Assembly (NCBI RefSeq): GCF_003312875.1 | Contig: NZ_CP015163.1 | Coordinates: 1,550,001 to 1,614,000, forward strand | From: Amycolatopsis albispora | Lineage (GTDB): Bacteria; Actinomycetota; Actinomycetes; Mycobacteriales; Pseudonocardiaceae | Length of the DNA: 64,000 nt | Direction of reading: 5' to 3' | Part shown: piece by piece, positions 8,766 to 17,159 of the stretch | Numbering within the stretch: position 1 is the first letter of the stretch | Layout: every line of letters starts with the position of its first letter | Notes under the pieces: generated by a model | What the model saw: the letters and a program-made list of their open reading frames with translations, nothing else | Told to the model about the DNA's origin: nothing | Databases searched by the model: none | Made by a program: the position numbers and the translations under genes

Positions 8766-9236
8766 ATGTCCCGCCCCTACCAGCACCCGGAAACCGGTGC
8801 CGCCACCCCCGCGGCCGCCCGGCGCACTCCGGTCCAGCTGGTCTCGCTCGTCTACGGCGTGGTGTTCCTGCTGGTCGGCGTGCTCGGCTTCGTCCCGGGC
8901 GTGACCACCGACTTCGAACTGCTCACCTTCGCCGGGCACGAGTCGTCGGCGCTGCTGCTCGGCGTGTTCGCGGTGTCGGTGCTGCACAACCTGGTGCACC
9001 TGCTGTTCGGCGCCGCCGGACTGGTGCTGGCGCGCACCCCGACCGGCGCCCGCGCCTTCCTGATCGGCGGTGGTGTGGTCTACCTGGTGCTGTGGCTCTA
9101 CGGGCTGCTCATCGACCACGGGTCGTCGGCGAACTTCGTGCCGGTCAACACCGCGGACAACTGGCTGCACCTCGGCCTGGCGGTCACCATGATCGGCTTC
9201 GGCCTGGCGTTCGGCCGCGGCCTGCGCTCGGCCTGA
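8766..9236 (+). CDS. DUF4383 family membrane protein
   Basis: 156 residues with four predicted transmembrane helices: ~25-45 (VSLVYGVVFLLVGVLGFVPG), ~60-85, ~95-120 and ~135-155. The connecting motif VLHNLVHLLFGAAGL is characteristic of DUF4383. These proteins are common in actinobacteria and are often found among stress-response genes; the biochemical role is not known. ATG 8766 follows a strong GGAAAGGAG site (8752-8760). Transcription is divergent from the alcohol dehydrogenase unit, so the two may share stress control, although I see no GGGTA element on this strand. Confidence 0.85.
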   Translation: MSRPYQHPETGAATPAAARRTPVQLVSLVYGVVFLLVGVLGFVPGVTTDFELLTFAGHESSALLLGVFAVSVLHNLVHLLFGAAGLVLARTPTGARAFLIGGGVVYLVLWLYGLLIDHGSSANFVPVNTADNWLHLGLAVTMIGFGLAFGRGLRSA

Positions 9237-9243
9237 CGTGGAA

Positions 9244-9281
9244 CCGGGCGGCGGTGGCTCAGCCGAACCACCGCCGCCCGG
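9244..9281. terminator. Bidirectional hairpin terminator between convergent genes
   Basis: A perfect 14-bp stem (9244-9257 pairs with 9268-9281; arm sequence CCGGGCGGCGGTGG) encloses a 10-nt loop. It sits centrally between the stops of the DUF4383 gene (9236) and the DUF2795 gene (9292). There is no U-run, which is usual for hairpin terminators of high-GC actinobacteria. Confidence 0.75.
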
Positions 9282-9291
9282 GAGCACGCGG

Positions 9292-9482
9292 TCAGCTTTC
9301 TCCGGCGATTTCCTTGCTCACGCCGCTGGGCCCCTCGTACTCGCGGTCCGGCAGCTTCCGGAGCAGGTCGAGCGTGCCCTCGTCGGCGCCGTTGGACTTG
9401 GCCGCCTCGACCAGGTCGTCCCGCCTGGCGGGGTAGTCCACACCGGACAGATGACGCTGGACCTCGATGGGATTGGCCTTGC

Positions 9483-9486
<4 letters not shown>
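9292..9486 (-). CDS. DUF2795 family small protein
   Basis: 64 residues starting MSKANPIEVQRHLSGVDYPARRDDLVEAAKSNGADEG. DUF2795 proteins share this pattern of a short helix pair with 'LxGVDYPAxKxxLVxxA'. The family is widespread in actinobacteria and its function is unknown. The ATG at 9486 overlaps the TGA of the upstream epimerase gene (ATGA, 9483-9486), so the two are translationally coupled, although the pairing makes no obvious biochemical sense. The terminator at 9244-9281 ends the unit. Confidence 0.85.
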
Positions 9487-10469
<983 letters not shown>

Positions 10470-10479
10470 GGGGCGGGGT

Positions 10480-10502
10480 GTACCCGGCGACCGGCCGGGT
10501 AT
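10480..10502. promoter_or_regulatory. Overlapping divergent GGGTAC/GGGTAT promoter elements
   Basis: The 42-bp gap between the epimerase (start 10469) and the pyruvyl transferase gene (start 10512) holds GGGTAC on the minus strand (10485-10480) and GGGTAT on the plus strand (10497-10502). Each has a GNNT at 15 bp (GCAT and GTGT). The start codons lie about 10 bp downstream of each element, so both mRNAs would be nearly leaderless. The -35 matches are minimal, so this is weaker than the other stress-type promoters. Confidence 0.35.
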
Positions 10503-10511
10503 GCGGGGGCC

Positions 10512-11399
10512 ATGCGTGTTCTGCTCACCGGGTGGCCCAGCTTTCCCGACGGCGAGGCGACCGCGGGCGACGTGCTCAGCCTCCGTTCGGTCCGCTCCGC
10601 GCTGACCTCGGCGCGGATCGACAACGAGACGGCGTGGAGCCCGGTGTTCCGGCCGGGCGCAATGCGGCTGGAGGACGCCGAGCCGTCGCGGTACTCCCAC
10701 GTGGTTTTTGTCTGCGGACCCGCGCACGGCGCCCAGGTGCGGCGGCTGCACGAGCGCTTCGGGGACTGCCACCGCATCGCCGCCGGGGTGTCGGTGATCG
10801 ACCCGGAGGATCCGGCGGTCACCGGGTTCCACCGGGTGCTCGCGCGTGACGAGCCGGGCGGCGCGCGGCCCGACCTGGCCTGGCACGCCGGCACCACCCG
10901 GACCCCGGTGATCGGCGTGGCGCTGGCGCCGGGGCAGCGGGAGTACGGCGGGCGGCGGCGCCACGAGCTGGTGCACGGCGCACTGGACCGCTGGCTGTCT
11001 ACTTTGGACTGCGTGCGGCTGCCGGTGGACACCAGGCTGGACAGTCGCGACTGGCGGAACTGCGCCACCCCGGACCAGTTCGGCTCGCTGCTGGCCCGGC
11101 TGGACGCGCTGGTCACCACCCGGCTGCACGGCCTGGTTTTCGGCCTGCGTGCCGGGATCCCGGTGCTGGCGGTGGATCCGATCGAGGGCGGCGGCAAGGT
11201 GACCGCGCAGGCCCGCGCGCTGGGCTGGCCCGCACTGGTCGGCGCGGAGTCCGTCGCCGAACCCGGGGTGCTGGACCACTGGTGGTCGTGGTGCCTGTCC
11301 GAGCGCGGTCGCACGGCCGTGCACCGCCGTCCGCCCGAGGACGGGCTGCTCACCGAACTCGTCACCGAACTTGTCACGGGATTGAAGGAGGCCCGGTGA
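10512..11399 (+). CDS. Polysaccharide pyruvyl transferase-family protein
   Basis: 295 residues. The layout is that of the CsaB/WcaK family, a GT-B-like fold: an N-terminal MRVLLTGWPSFPDGEATAGD, a middle segment with FVCGPAHG, and a C-terminal LVTTRLHGLVFGLRAGIPVLAVDP motif that typifies pyruvyl transferases and related polysaccharide enzymes. Such enzymes add 4,6- or 4,3-ketal pyruvate to sugars in cell-wall polymers. The start lies close to a GGGTAT element. The GTGA overlap with the following GT2 gene indicates coupling. One stretch (10998-11009) uses rare codons TCT ACT TTG that form a copy of a dispersed palindrome. Confidence 0.75.
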   Translation: MRVLLTGWPSFPDGEATAGDVLSLRSVRSALTSARIDNETAWSPVFRPGAMRLEDAEPSRYSHVVFVCGPAHGAQVRRLHERFGDCHRIAAGVSVIDPEDPAVTGFHRVLARDEPGGARPDLAWHAGTTRTPVIGVALAPGQREYGGRRRHELVHGALDRWLSTLDCVRLPVDTRLDSRDWRNCATPDQFGSLLARLDALVTTRLHGLVFGLRAGIPVLAVDPIEGGGKVTAQARALGWPALVGAESVAEPGVLDHWWSWCLSERGRTAVHRRPPEDGLLTELVTELVTGLKEAR

Positions 11400-12223
11400 A
11401 GACAACCGTGGTGATCGCCACCCGGAACCGGGCCGACGAACTGGCGCGAACCCTGGGCGAACTCTCCGAGTTGCACCCACGCCCGCCGATCATCGTGGTG
11501 GACAACGCTTCCACCGATCACACCGCCGACGTCGTCCACGCCGCCGGCGCGCGGCTGCTCTCGCTGCCGCGCAACCTGGGTGCGGCGGCACGCAACATCG
11601 GGGTCGCCGCCGCGCGCACCCCTTACGTGGCCTTCAGCGACGACGACTCGTGGTGGGCGCCGGACGCGCTGGCCAAGGCGGAACTGCTGTTCGACCGGCA
11701 CGCCCGGCTCGGCCTGATCGCCGGGAAAACCCTGGTGGGCCCGGAAAACCGGCCCGATCCGGTGGTCGAGCTGATGGCGCGGAGCCCGCTCGGGCGGGAC
11801 GAGGGCAGCCCCGGCCCGGCGGTGCTGGGCTTCCTGGCCTGCTCGGCGATCGTGCGGGCCCGTGCCTTCGCGAACTGCGGGGGGTTCGACCCGCTGCTGC
11901 ACTTCGGCGCGGAGGAGAAGCTGCTGTCCTACGACCTGGCCGCGGCGGGCTGGCAACTGTGCTACATCGAGGAAGTCGTGGCACACCACCACCCGTCGCC
12001 GTCGCGCATGCGTGCCTCCCGCAGACGGCGGCTGGAGGCACGCAACAACCTGCTGATCACCTGGCTCCGCCGCACGCCACGCCAGTGCCTGGCCGCGGTC
12101 GCCGCGACGCCACCCCGCGCGCTGGCCGGGGCCGCCCGCCGCCTGCCCGCCGTGCTCCGGCGGCGGCAGCGGCTGCCGCGGGCGGTGGAGGCCAGGGTCC
12201 GGCTCCTGGAGGGAACCCCATGA
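11396..12223 (+). CDS. Family 2 glycosyltransferase
   Basis: 275 residues, GT-A fold. The N-terminal TTVVIATRNRADELARTL, the nucleotide-binding VVDNASTDHT, and FSDDDSWW (the DxD-like metal site with a following acidic residue) are clear. FGAEEKLLSYDLAAAGWQL is the usual ED-containing catalytic region, and a basic C-terminus follows. It probably adds one sugar to a lipid-linked or polymer acceptor at the inner membrane face. The start GTG overlaps the previous stop (GTGA). The next gene is a close paralog, so tandem duplication is likely. Confidence 0.88.
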   Translation: MKTTVVIATRNRADELARTLGELSELHPRPPIIVVDNASTDHTADVVHAAGARLLSLPRNLGAAARNIGVAAARTPYVAFSDDDSWWAPDALAKAELLFDRHARLGLIAGKTLVGPENRPDPVVELMARSPLGRDEGSPGPAVLGFLACSAIVRARAFANCGGFDPLLHFGAEEKLLSYDLAAAGWQLCYIEEVVAHHHPSPSRMRASRRRRLEARNNLLITWLRRTPRQCLAAVAATPPRALAGAARRLPAVLRRRQRLPRAVEARVRLLEGTP

Positions 12224-13107
12224 GAAGCACGGTCGTGATCATCACCAGGGACCGGTGCGGTGAGCTGCTCAGAACGCTGGCGTGGATGACCGCGCTGCCC
12301 GACGCGGCCCCGATCGTGGTGGTGGACAACGGTTCCGCCGACGGCACCGCCGACGCGGTCCGCGAGCGGTTCCCCGGGGTCGAGCTGATCCGGGCCGGGC
12401 GCAACCTCGGCTCGCTCGGCCGCAACCTCGCGGTGAGCCGGATCACCACCCCGTACGTGGCCTTCTGCGACGACGACACCCGCTGGCAGCCGGGCGCGCT
12501 GACCAGGGCCGCCGACCTGCTCGACCAGTACCCCGGCCTGGCTTCGGTGACCGGGCGCTGCCTGGTCGAACCGGAGCTGACCGAGGACCCGATCACCCCC
12601 GAGCTGCGGTACTCGCCGGTGCGCGGGCCGGACTGGCTGCCCGGCCCGGCGCTGCTCGGGGTGATGGCCGGGCTGTCGATGTTCCGCGTCAGCGCGTTCG
12701 AGGAGGTGGGCGGTTTCTCCCGGCGGATGTGGTTCGGCGGGGAGGAGGAACTGCTCGCGCTGGACCTCGCCGCCGCGGGCTGGTGGATGTGCTGGGCCGA
12801 GGACGTGGTGGTGCACCACGCGCCGTCGAAGGCACGGGACTCCCGGCGGCGCCGGCAGCTCGGCATTCGCAACACCCTGTGGACGCTGTGGCTGCGGCGC
12901 CCGGCGCGCAGCGTGTGGCGCCGCACGGTGGACGTGCTCGGCTCGGCTCCCCGCGACCGGCACACGGTGGCGGCGGTGCTGGAGGCGCTGCGCGGGCTGC
13001 CGTGGGTGCTGCGCTCGCGGCGGGTGGTGCCCGATCCGGTCGAGGCCGGGCTGCGGGAGCTGGAGCGGTCGCAGCGGGAGTCGGTGGCGCGCCGCTACGT
13101 CGGGTGA
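12220..13107 (+). CDS. Family 2 glycosyltransferase, paralog of the preceding gene
   Basis: 295 residues. It shares the full motif series with the upstream enzyme: STVVIITRDRCGELLRTL, VVDNGSADGT, FCDDDTRW and FGGEEELLALDLAAAGWWMCW. The matching motif order and spacing and the adjacent position point to duplication followed by divergence, perhaps to transfer two successive residues of one repeat unit. ATG 12220 overlaps the previous stop (ATGA). The C-terminal ~70 residues are Arg-rich and may contact membrane lipids. Donor and acceptor are unknown. Confidence 0.88.
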   Translation: MRSTVVIITRDRCGELLRTLAWMTALPDAAPIVVVDNGSADGTADAVRERFPGVELIRAGRNLGSLGRNLAVSRITTPYVAFCDDDTRWQPGALTRAADLLDQYPGLASVTGRCLVEPELTEDPITPELRYSPVRGPDWLPGPALLGVMAGLSMFRVSAFEEVGGFSRRMWFGGEEELLALDLAAAGWWMCWAEDVVVHHAPSKARDSRRRRQLGIRNTLWTLWLRRPARSVWRRTVDVLGSAPRDRHTVAAVLEALRGLPWVLRSRRVVPDPVEAGLRELERSQRESVARRYVG

Positions 13108-13158
13108 GTTCTTCGATCACTCGTGTTTAGTCCGGACGGTGGCGTCAACTCCGGAACC

Positions 13159-14121
13159 ATGAAAGTGCTCGCCTGGCATGTTCACGGCTCATGGATGAAC
13201 GCGTTCGTCCGCGGGCCGCACACCTACGTTCTGCCCACGCTGCCCGAAGGCGGGCCGTGGGGACTCGGCCGGGCCGGGCGGCCGTGGCCGGACAACGTGG
13301 TCGAAGCGGGCGAAGCGGAACTCGCCGACACCGATGTGGACATCGTGGTGCTGCAACGGCCCGAGGAGATCGAGCGGGCCGAACGGTTGCTGGGCCGGAA
13401 ACCGGGACGCGACGTGCCCGCGGTTTTTGTCGAGCACAACACCCCGCTCGGCAACGTGCCGGACACCCGTCACCCGCTGGCGGACCAGTCCGAGATCCCG
13501 ATCGTCCACGTCACCCACTTCAACCAGCTGTGCTGGGATTCCGGGCAGGCGCCGGTGATGGTCATCCCGCACGGCGTGCCCGACCCCGGCGAGCAGTACA
13601 CCGGCAGCGTCGAGCGCGCGGCGGTGGTGATCAACGAACCGGTCCGCCGCGGCAGGCGGACCGGGACCGACCTGCTGCCCGCGTTCAGCCGGGCCGCGCC
13701 GCTCGACGTGTTCGGCATGGGGCTGGACGGCCTCGGCGACCACCTCGGCCTCGGCCCCGACCGGCTGCGGCCGGTGGGTGACCTGCCGATGGGCGACCTG
13801 CACCGGGAACTGGCGAGCAGGCGCCTCTACCTGCACACCGCGCGCTGGACCTCGCTGGGCCTGTCCCTGCTGGAGGCCATGCTGCTGGGCATGCCGGTGG
13901 TCGCGCTGGCGACCACCGAGGCCGCGGTGACCGTGCCGAAGCAGGCCGGGTTCGCGGCCACCGACGTCGGCGCGCTGACCACGGCGGTCCGTGAGCTGAT
14001 CGCCGACCCCGAACTGGCCCGGTCCGCCGGGAAGGCCGCGCGGGAGCACGCGCTGGCGAACCACGGTCTCGACGCGTTCCTGCACAACTGGGAAACGCTC
14101 TTCGGCCGGGTGGTGGCATGA
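13159..14121 (+). CDS. GT-B glycosyltransferase (family 4-like)
   Basis: 320 residues. The N-terminal domain is short (MKVLAWHVHGSWMNAFVRGPHTYVLP). The C-terminal Rossmann domain contains the GT4-like region TSLGLSLLEAMLLGMPVVALATTEA, where the usual EGFGLxxLEAMA is altered (the first Glu is replaced). The product may be a retaining glycosyltransferase acting on the same glycan as its neighbours. ATG 13159 gives the canonical beta-1 start; it lies 51 bp after the previous gene, the first real gap in this run. Confidence 0.8.
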   Translation: MKVLAWHVHGSWMNAFVRGPHTYVLPTLPEGGPWGLGRAGRPWPDNVVEAGEAELADTDVDIVVLQRPEEIERAERLLGRKPGRDVPAVFVEHNTPLGNVPDTRHPLADQSEIPIVHVTHFNQLCWDSGQAPVMVIPHGVPDPGEQYTGSVERAAVVINEPVRRGRRTGTDLLPAFSRAAPLDVFGMGLDGLGDHLGLGPDRLRPVGDLPMGDLHRELASRRLYLHTARWTSLGLSLLEAMLLGMPVVALATTEAAVTVPKQAGFAATDVGALTTAVRELIADPELARSAGKAAREHALANHGLDAFLHNWETLFGRVVA

Positions 14122-14140
14122 ACGAGCTAGGAGGTAGCCG

Positions 14141-15349
14141 ATGAGGATCGCGATGGTCTCGGAGCACGCCAACCCGCTGGCGGCACTGGGCGGGGTGGAC
14201 GCGGGCGGGCAGAACCTGCACGTGGCGGAGCTGTCCGCCGCGCTGGTCAGGGCGGGCCATCGCGTGACCGTGCACACCAGGCGGGACGATCCGGACCAGC
14301 CGGAGGAAGTGCTCACCTCGGCCGGGTTCACCGTGCGGCACGTGACGGCCGGCCCGGCGCGGCCGGTGCCCAAGGACGAGTTGCTGCCGCACATGAACGA
14401 GTTCGCGCTGCGCCTGGAGCAGGACTGGCTGACCGACCCGCCGGACGTGGTCCACGCGCACTTCTGGATGTCCGGGCTGGCCTCGGTGCTGGCCGCGAAG
14501 TCCGCCGGTGTCCCGGTGGTCCAGACCTTCCACGCGCTGGGCGTGGTCAAGCGACGGCACCAGGGCGACGCGGACACCAGCCCGCCGGACCGGATCCGGA
14601 TCGAGCGCATGGTGGGCAAGCACGCCGCGCGCATCGCCGCGACCTGCTCGGACGAGGTGTTCGAGCTGGTCCGGATGGGCGTGCCGCGGGCGAGCGTTTC
14701 GGTGGTGCCGTGCGGCGTCGACCTGACCCGGTTCAGCCCCGACGGGCCCGCCGAGCGCAAGGGCGCGCGGCGGCGGCTGGTGGCCGTGGGCAGGCTGGTG
14801 CCGCGTAAGGGTTTCTCCACCGCCATCGCCGCGTTGCGCGGGGTGCCGGACACCGAGCTGGTGATCGCCGGCGGTTCGGACGGCGAGGACGAGGAGGCCG
14901 ACCGGCTGCGCTGGTTCGCCGAGCGCATGGGCGTGGCGGACCGCGTGCACCTGCGTGGCGCGGTGTCGCGTGAGGACATGCCCGCCCTGCTGCGCTCGGC
15001 CGACCTGGTGGTCTGCACGCCGTGGTACGAACCGTTCGGCATCGTGCCGCTGGAGGCGATGGCGTGTGGTGTGCCGGTGGTGGCCGCGGCGGTCGGCGGG
15101 CTGACCGACACCGTGGTGGACGGGGTCACCGGCGCGCTGGTGCCGCCGCGGCAGCCGGGGCCGCTGGCGGCGAAGCTGCGGGAGTTGCTCGCCGATCCGA
15201 CCACGCTCGGCGGTTACGGCGCGGCGGGGGCGGACCGGGCGCGTGCCCGCTACTCGTGGGATCGGGTGGCCAGGGACACCCTGCGGGTTTATTCGAACGT
15301 GCATTCCGCCGGTGTGCCCGCTTCGGCGGTGGCGGGCGCCGAGGTCTGA
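14141..15349 (+). CDS. Family 4 glycosyltransferase (MshA/sucrose-phosphate-synthase-like)
   Basis: 402 residues, GT-B fold. It has the acceptor-side motif [31 protein letters not shown], then [16 protein letters not shown] and [20 protein letters not shown] donor motifs (EPFGxxxLE, the retaining GT4 catalytic pair). The GGxxxGGQNVHV loop is shared with MshA and sucrose-phosphate synthases, which use UDP-GlcNAc or UDP-glucose. ATG 14141 follows AGGAGG (14129-14134) at good spacing. It closes the first half of the glycan locus, just before the terminator at 15381. Confidence 0.88.
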   Translation: MRIAMVSEHANPLAALGGVDAGGQNLHVAELSAALVRAGHRVTVHTRRDDPDQPEEVLTSAGFTVRHVTAGPARPVPKDELLPHMNEFALRLEQDWLTDPPDVVHAHFWMSGLASVLAAKSAGVPVVQTFHALGVVKRRHQGDADTSPPDRIRIERMVGKHAARIAATCSDEVFELVRMGVPRASVSVVPCGVDLTRFSPDGPAERKGARRRLVAVGRLVPRKGFSTAIAALRGVPDTELVIAGGSDGEDEEADRLRWFAERMGVADRVHLRGAVSREDMPALLRSADLVVCTPWYEPFGIVPLEAMACGVPVVAAAVGGLTDTVVDGVTGALVPPRQPGPLAAKLRELLADPTTLGGYGAAGADRARARYSWDRVARDTLRVYSNVHSAGVPASAVAGAEV

Positions 15350-15380
15350 GCAGCGTCAGAGCGGCACACAGGGGCACATA

Positions 15381-15417
15381 GGGGCGCGGTCACCACACGG
15401 TGGCCGCGCCCCTTTTT
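15381..15417 (+). terminator. Rho-independent terminator splitting the glycan locus
   Basis: A 14-bp stem with one mismatch or G-U pair (15381-15394 with 15399-15412) closes a 4-nt loop and is followed by five T residues (15413-15417). It is the only textbook intrinsic terminator I noticed in this window. It separates the glycosyltransferase run ending at 15349 from the carbamoyltransferase operon. Confidence 0.85.
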
Positions 15418-15435
15418 GTGTCGGTAGGTAACCGA

Positions 15436-15451
15436 CTGTCCGGCCGGACAG
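15436..15451. promoter_or_regulatory. Perfect 16-bp palindrome upstream of the heptose operon promoter
   Basis: CTGTCCGGCCGGACAG is a perfect even palindrome, 19 bp upstream of the GTTT element at 15471. Position and symmetry fit an operator for a dimeric regulator. No regulator gene is adjacent, so the binding protein is unknown. Confidence 0.45.
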
Positions 15452-15470
15452 CGGAAAGTCGCAAGAAATC

Positions 15471-15495
15471 GTTTGGGAGTCGCTTCACCGGGTAG
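15471..15495 (+). promoter_or_regulatory. SigB/SigH-type stress promoter of the carbamoyltransferase/heptose operon
   Basis: GTTT (15471-15474), exactly 15 bp, GGGTAG (15490-15495). This is the same pattern and spacing as the elements at 8650-8674 and 30916-30940. Transcription would start near 15502, giving a leader of about 35 nt that carries AGGGAGG before the start codon. It would drive the whole operon to ~25.8 kb. Confidence 0.55.
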
Positions 15496-15536
15496 CGATA
15501 TGGAAGACGGCTCGCAGCGTTAGGGAGGTGAACCGG

Positions 15537-17159
15537 GTGCGGATACTCGGGATCAACGCCGTATTCCACGACCCGGCGGCAGCACTCGTGATCGACGGGC
15601 GAGTGGTGGCCGCGGCGGAGGAAGAGCGGTCCAGCCGCCGCAAGCACGGCAAGCGCCCGGTGCCGTTCTCCGCGTGGGAGCAGCCGGAGCAGGCCGCCCG
15701 CTGGTGCCTGGAGCAGGGCGGCATCGACGTGACCGAGCTGGACGCGGTCGGGTACTCCTACGACCCCTCGCTGGTCGATCACGGCGGTGACGGGCTGGAT
15801 CCGGCGTGGGAGGAACTGCGCACGACTTTTGCGCGGCGCGCACCGAACTTTCTGGCCAGCGCACTTCCCGGTCTTGATCCGGAAATCGTCCGGTTTGTCC
15901 GCCACCACGTGGCACACGCGGCCTCGACCGGGCTCGCCGCGCCATTCGGGGATTCGGCGGTGCTGGTCGCGGACGGCCGCGGGGAGAACATTTCCTATCT
16001 GGCCGGTGAATACCGCGACGGAAAGCTGGTGGAATGGGCGACGCAGCTGTTGCCGCACTCGCTGGGCCTGCTGTACGAGGACCTCACCGAGCACCTCGGC
16101 TTCGCCAGGTCCAGCGACGAGTACAAGGTGATGGCGCTGGCGTCCTACGGCAGGCCGCGGTTCGAGCCGGAGTTCCGTGAGCTGGTGTACGCCACCGGTG
16201 ACGGTGGCTTCCGCACCGAGCCGGTGGACTGGGAGGCGTTCGCGCCGCGGCGCACCGGCGGGTTCGAGCAGTCGCACGCCGACCTGGCCGCGACCGTCCA
16301 AAAGCGACTCGAGGACGTGCTGCTGGAGCTGGCCCGCGGGCTGCACGAGCAGACCGGGCAGAAGCGCCTGACGCTGGCCGGTGGCACCGCGCTCAACTGC
16401 GTGGCCAACAGCCGCCTGTACCGCGAAGGCCCGTTCGACGAGATCTGGGTGCAGCCCGCCTCCGGCGATTCGGGAACCGCGCTCGGCGCGGCGCTGCACC
16501 TGGCCGCCGAGGCCGGCGAGCCGATCGAGCCGATGCCCGGCGCCGACCTCGGCCGCGGCTGGACCGACGGCGAGCTGCGTGGCTGGCTGGACCGCGCCGG
16601 GGTGCGGTACGAACGGCCGGACGACGTGGCGGAAACCGTGGCGGAGGCCTTGGCGGACAACCAGATCGTCGCCTGGTTCCAGGGCCGCGCCGAATTCGGG
16701 CCGCGGGCGCTGGGCCACCGCTCGCTGCTGGCGCACCCGGGTTACCAGGAGAACCTGGAACGGCTCAACGACGTCAAGGGCCGCGAGCAGTTCCGCCCGG
16801 TGGCGCCGATGGTGCTGGCCGAACGGGCCGCTGGGATCTTCGGCGGCGGGCCGCTGCCGAGCCCGTACATGCTCTTCGTGCACCACGTCGCTCCCGAGTG
16901 GGCGGACCGGATCCCGGCGGTGACGCACGTGGACGGCACCGCCCGCATCCAGACCGTGGACGCGGCCGAAAAGCCGCTGCTGGCCAGGATGCTCGGCGCG
17001 TTCGCCGAGCGCACCGGGATTCCGGTGGTGGTCAACACCAGCCTCAACACCGCGGGCCGCCCGATGGTCGACGACCCGCGTGACGCGCTGGAATGCTTCG
17101 GCTCCAGCCCGATCGACCTGCTGGCCATCGGCCCGTACGTGGTGCGGAGGGCGCGATGA
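15537..17159 (+). CDS. NodU/CmcH/TobZ-family carbamoyltransferase
   Basis: 540 residues. The N-terminal Kae1-like domain makes carbamoyl-adenylate from carbamoyl phosphate and ATP (ILGINAVFHDPAAALVIDG; HHVAHAAS with the metal-binding histidines). The C-terminal YrdC-like/carbamoyl-transfer region includes FGPRALGHRSLLAHP and NTSLNTAGRPMV. The family O-carbamoylates sugars in Nod factors, aminoglycosides and other glycosides; here a heptose or other glycan residue is the likely acceptor. AGGGAGG at 15522-15528 fits the GTG at 15537; a GTG at 15528 would sit inside that site. It leads the second operon and overlaps the next gene by ATGA. Confidence 0.88.
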   Translation: MRILGINAVFHDPAAALVIDGRVVAAAEEERSSRRKHGKRPVPFSAWEQPEQAARWCLEQGGIDVTELDAVGYSYDPSLVDHGGDGLDPAWEELRTTFARRAPNFLASALPGLDPEIVRFVRHHVAHAASTGLAAPFGDSAVLVADGRGENISYLAGEYRDGKLVEWATQLLPHSLGLLYEDLTEHLGFARSSDEYKVMALASYGRPRFEPEFRELVYATGDGGFRTEPVDWEAFAPRRTGGFEQSHADLAATVQKRLEDVLLELARGLHEQTGQKRLTLAGGTALNCVANSRLYREGPFDEIWVQPASGDSGTALGAALHLAAEAGEPIEPMPGADLGRGWTDGELRGWLDRAGVRYERPDDVAETVAEALADNQIVAWFQGRAEFGPRALGHRSLLAHPGYQENLERLNDVKGREQFRPVAPMVLAERAAGIFGGGPLPSPYMLFVHHVAPEWADRIPAVTHVDGTARIQTVDAAEKPLLARMLGAFAERTGIPVVVNTSLNTAGRPMVDDPRDALECFGSSPIDLLAIGPYVVRRAR

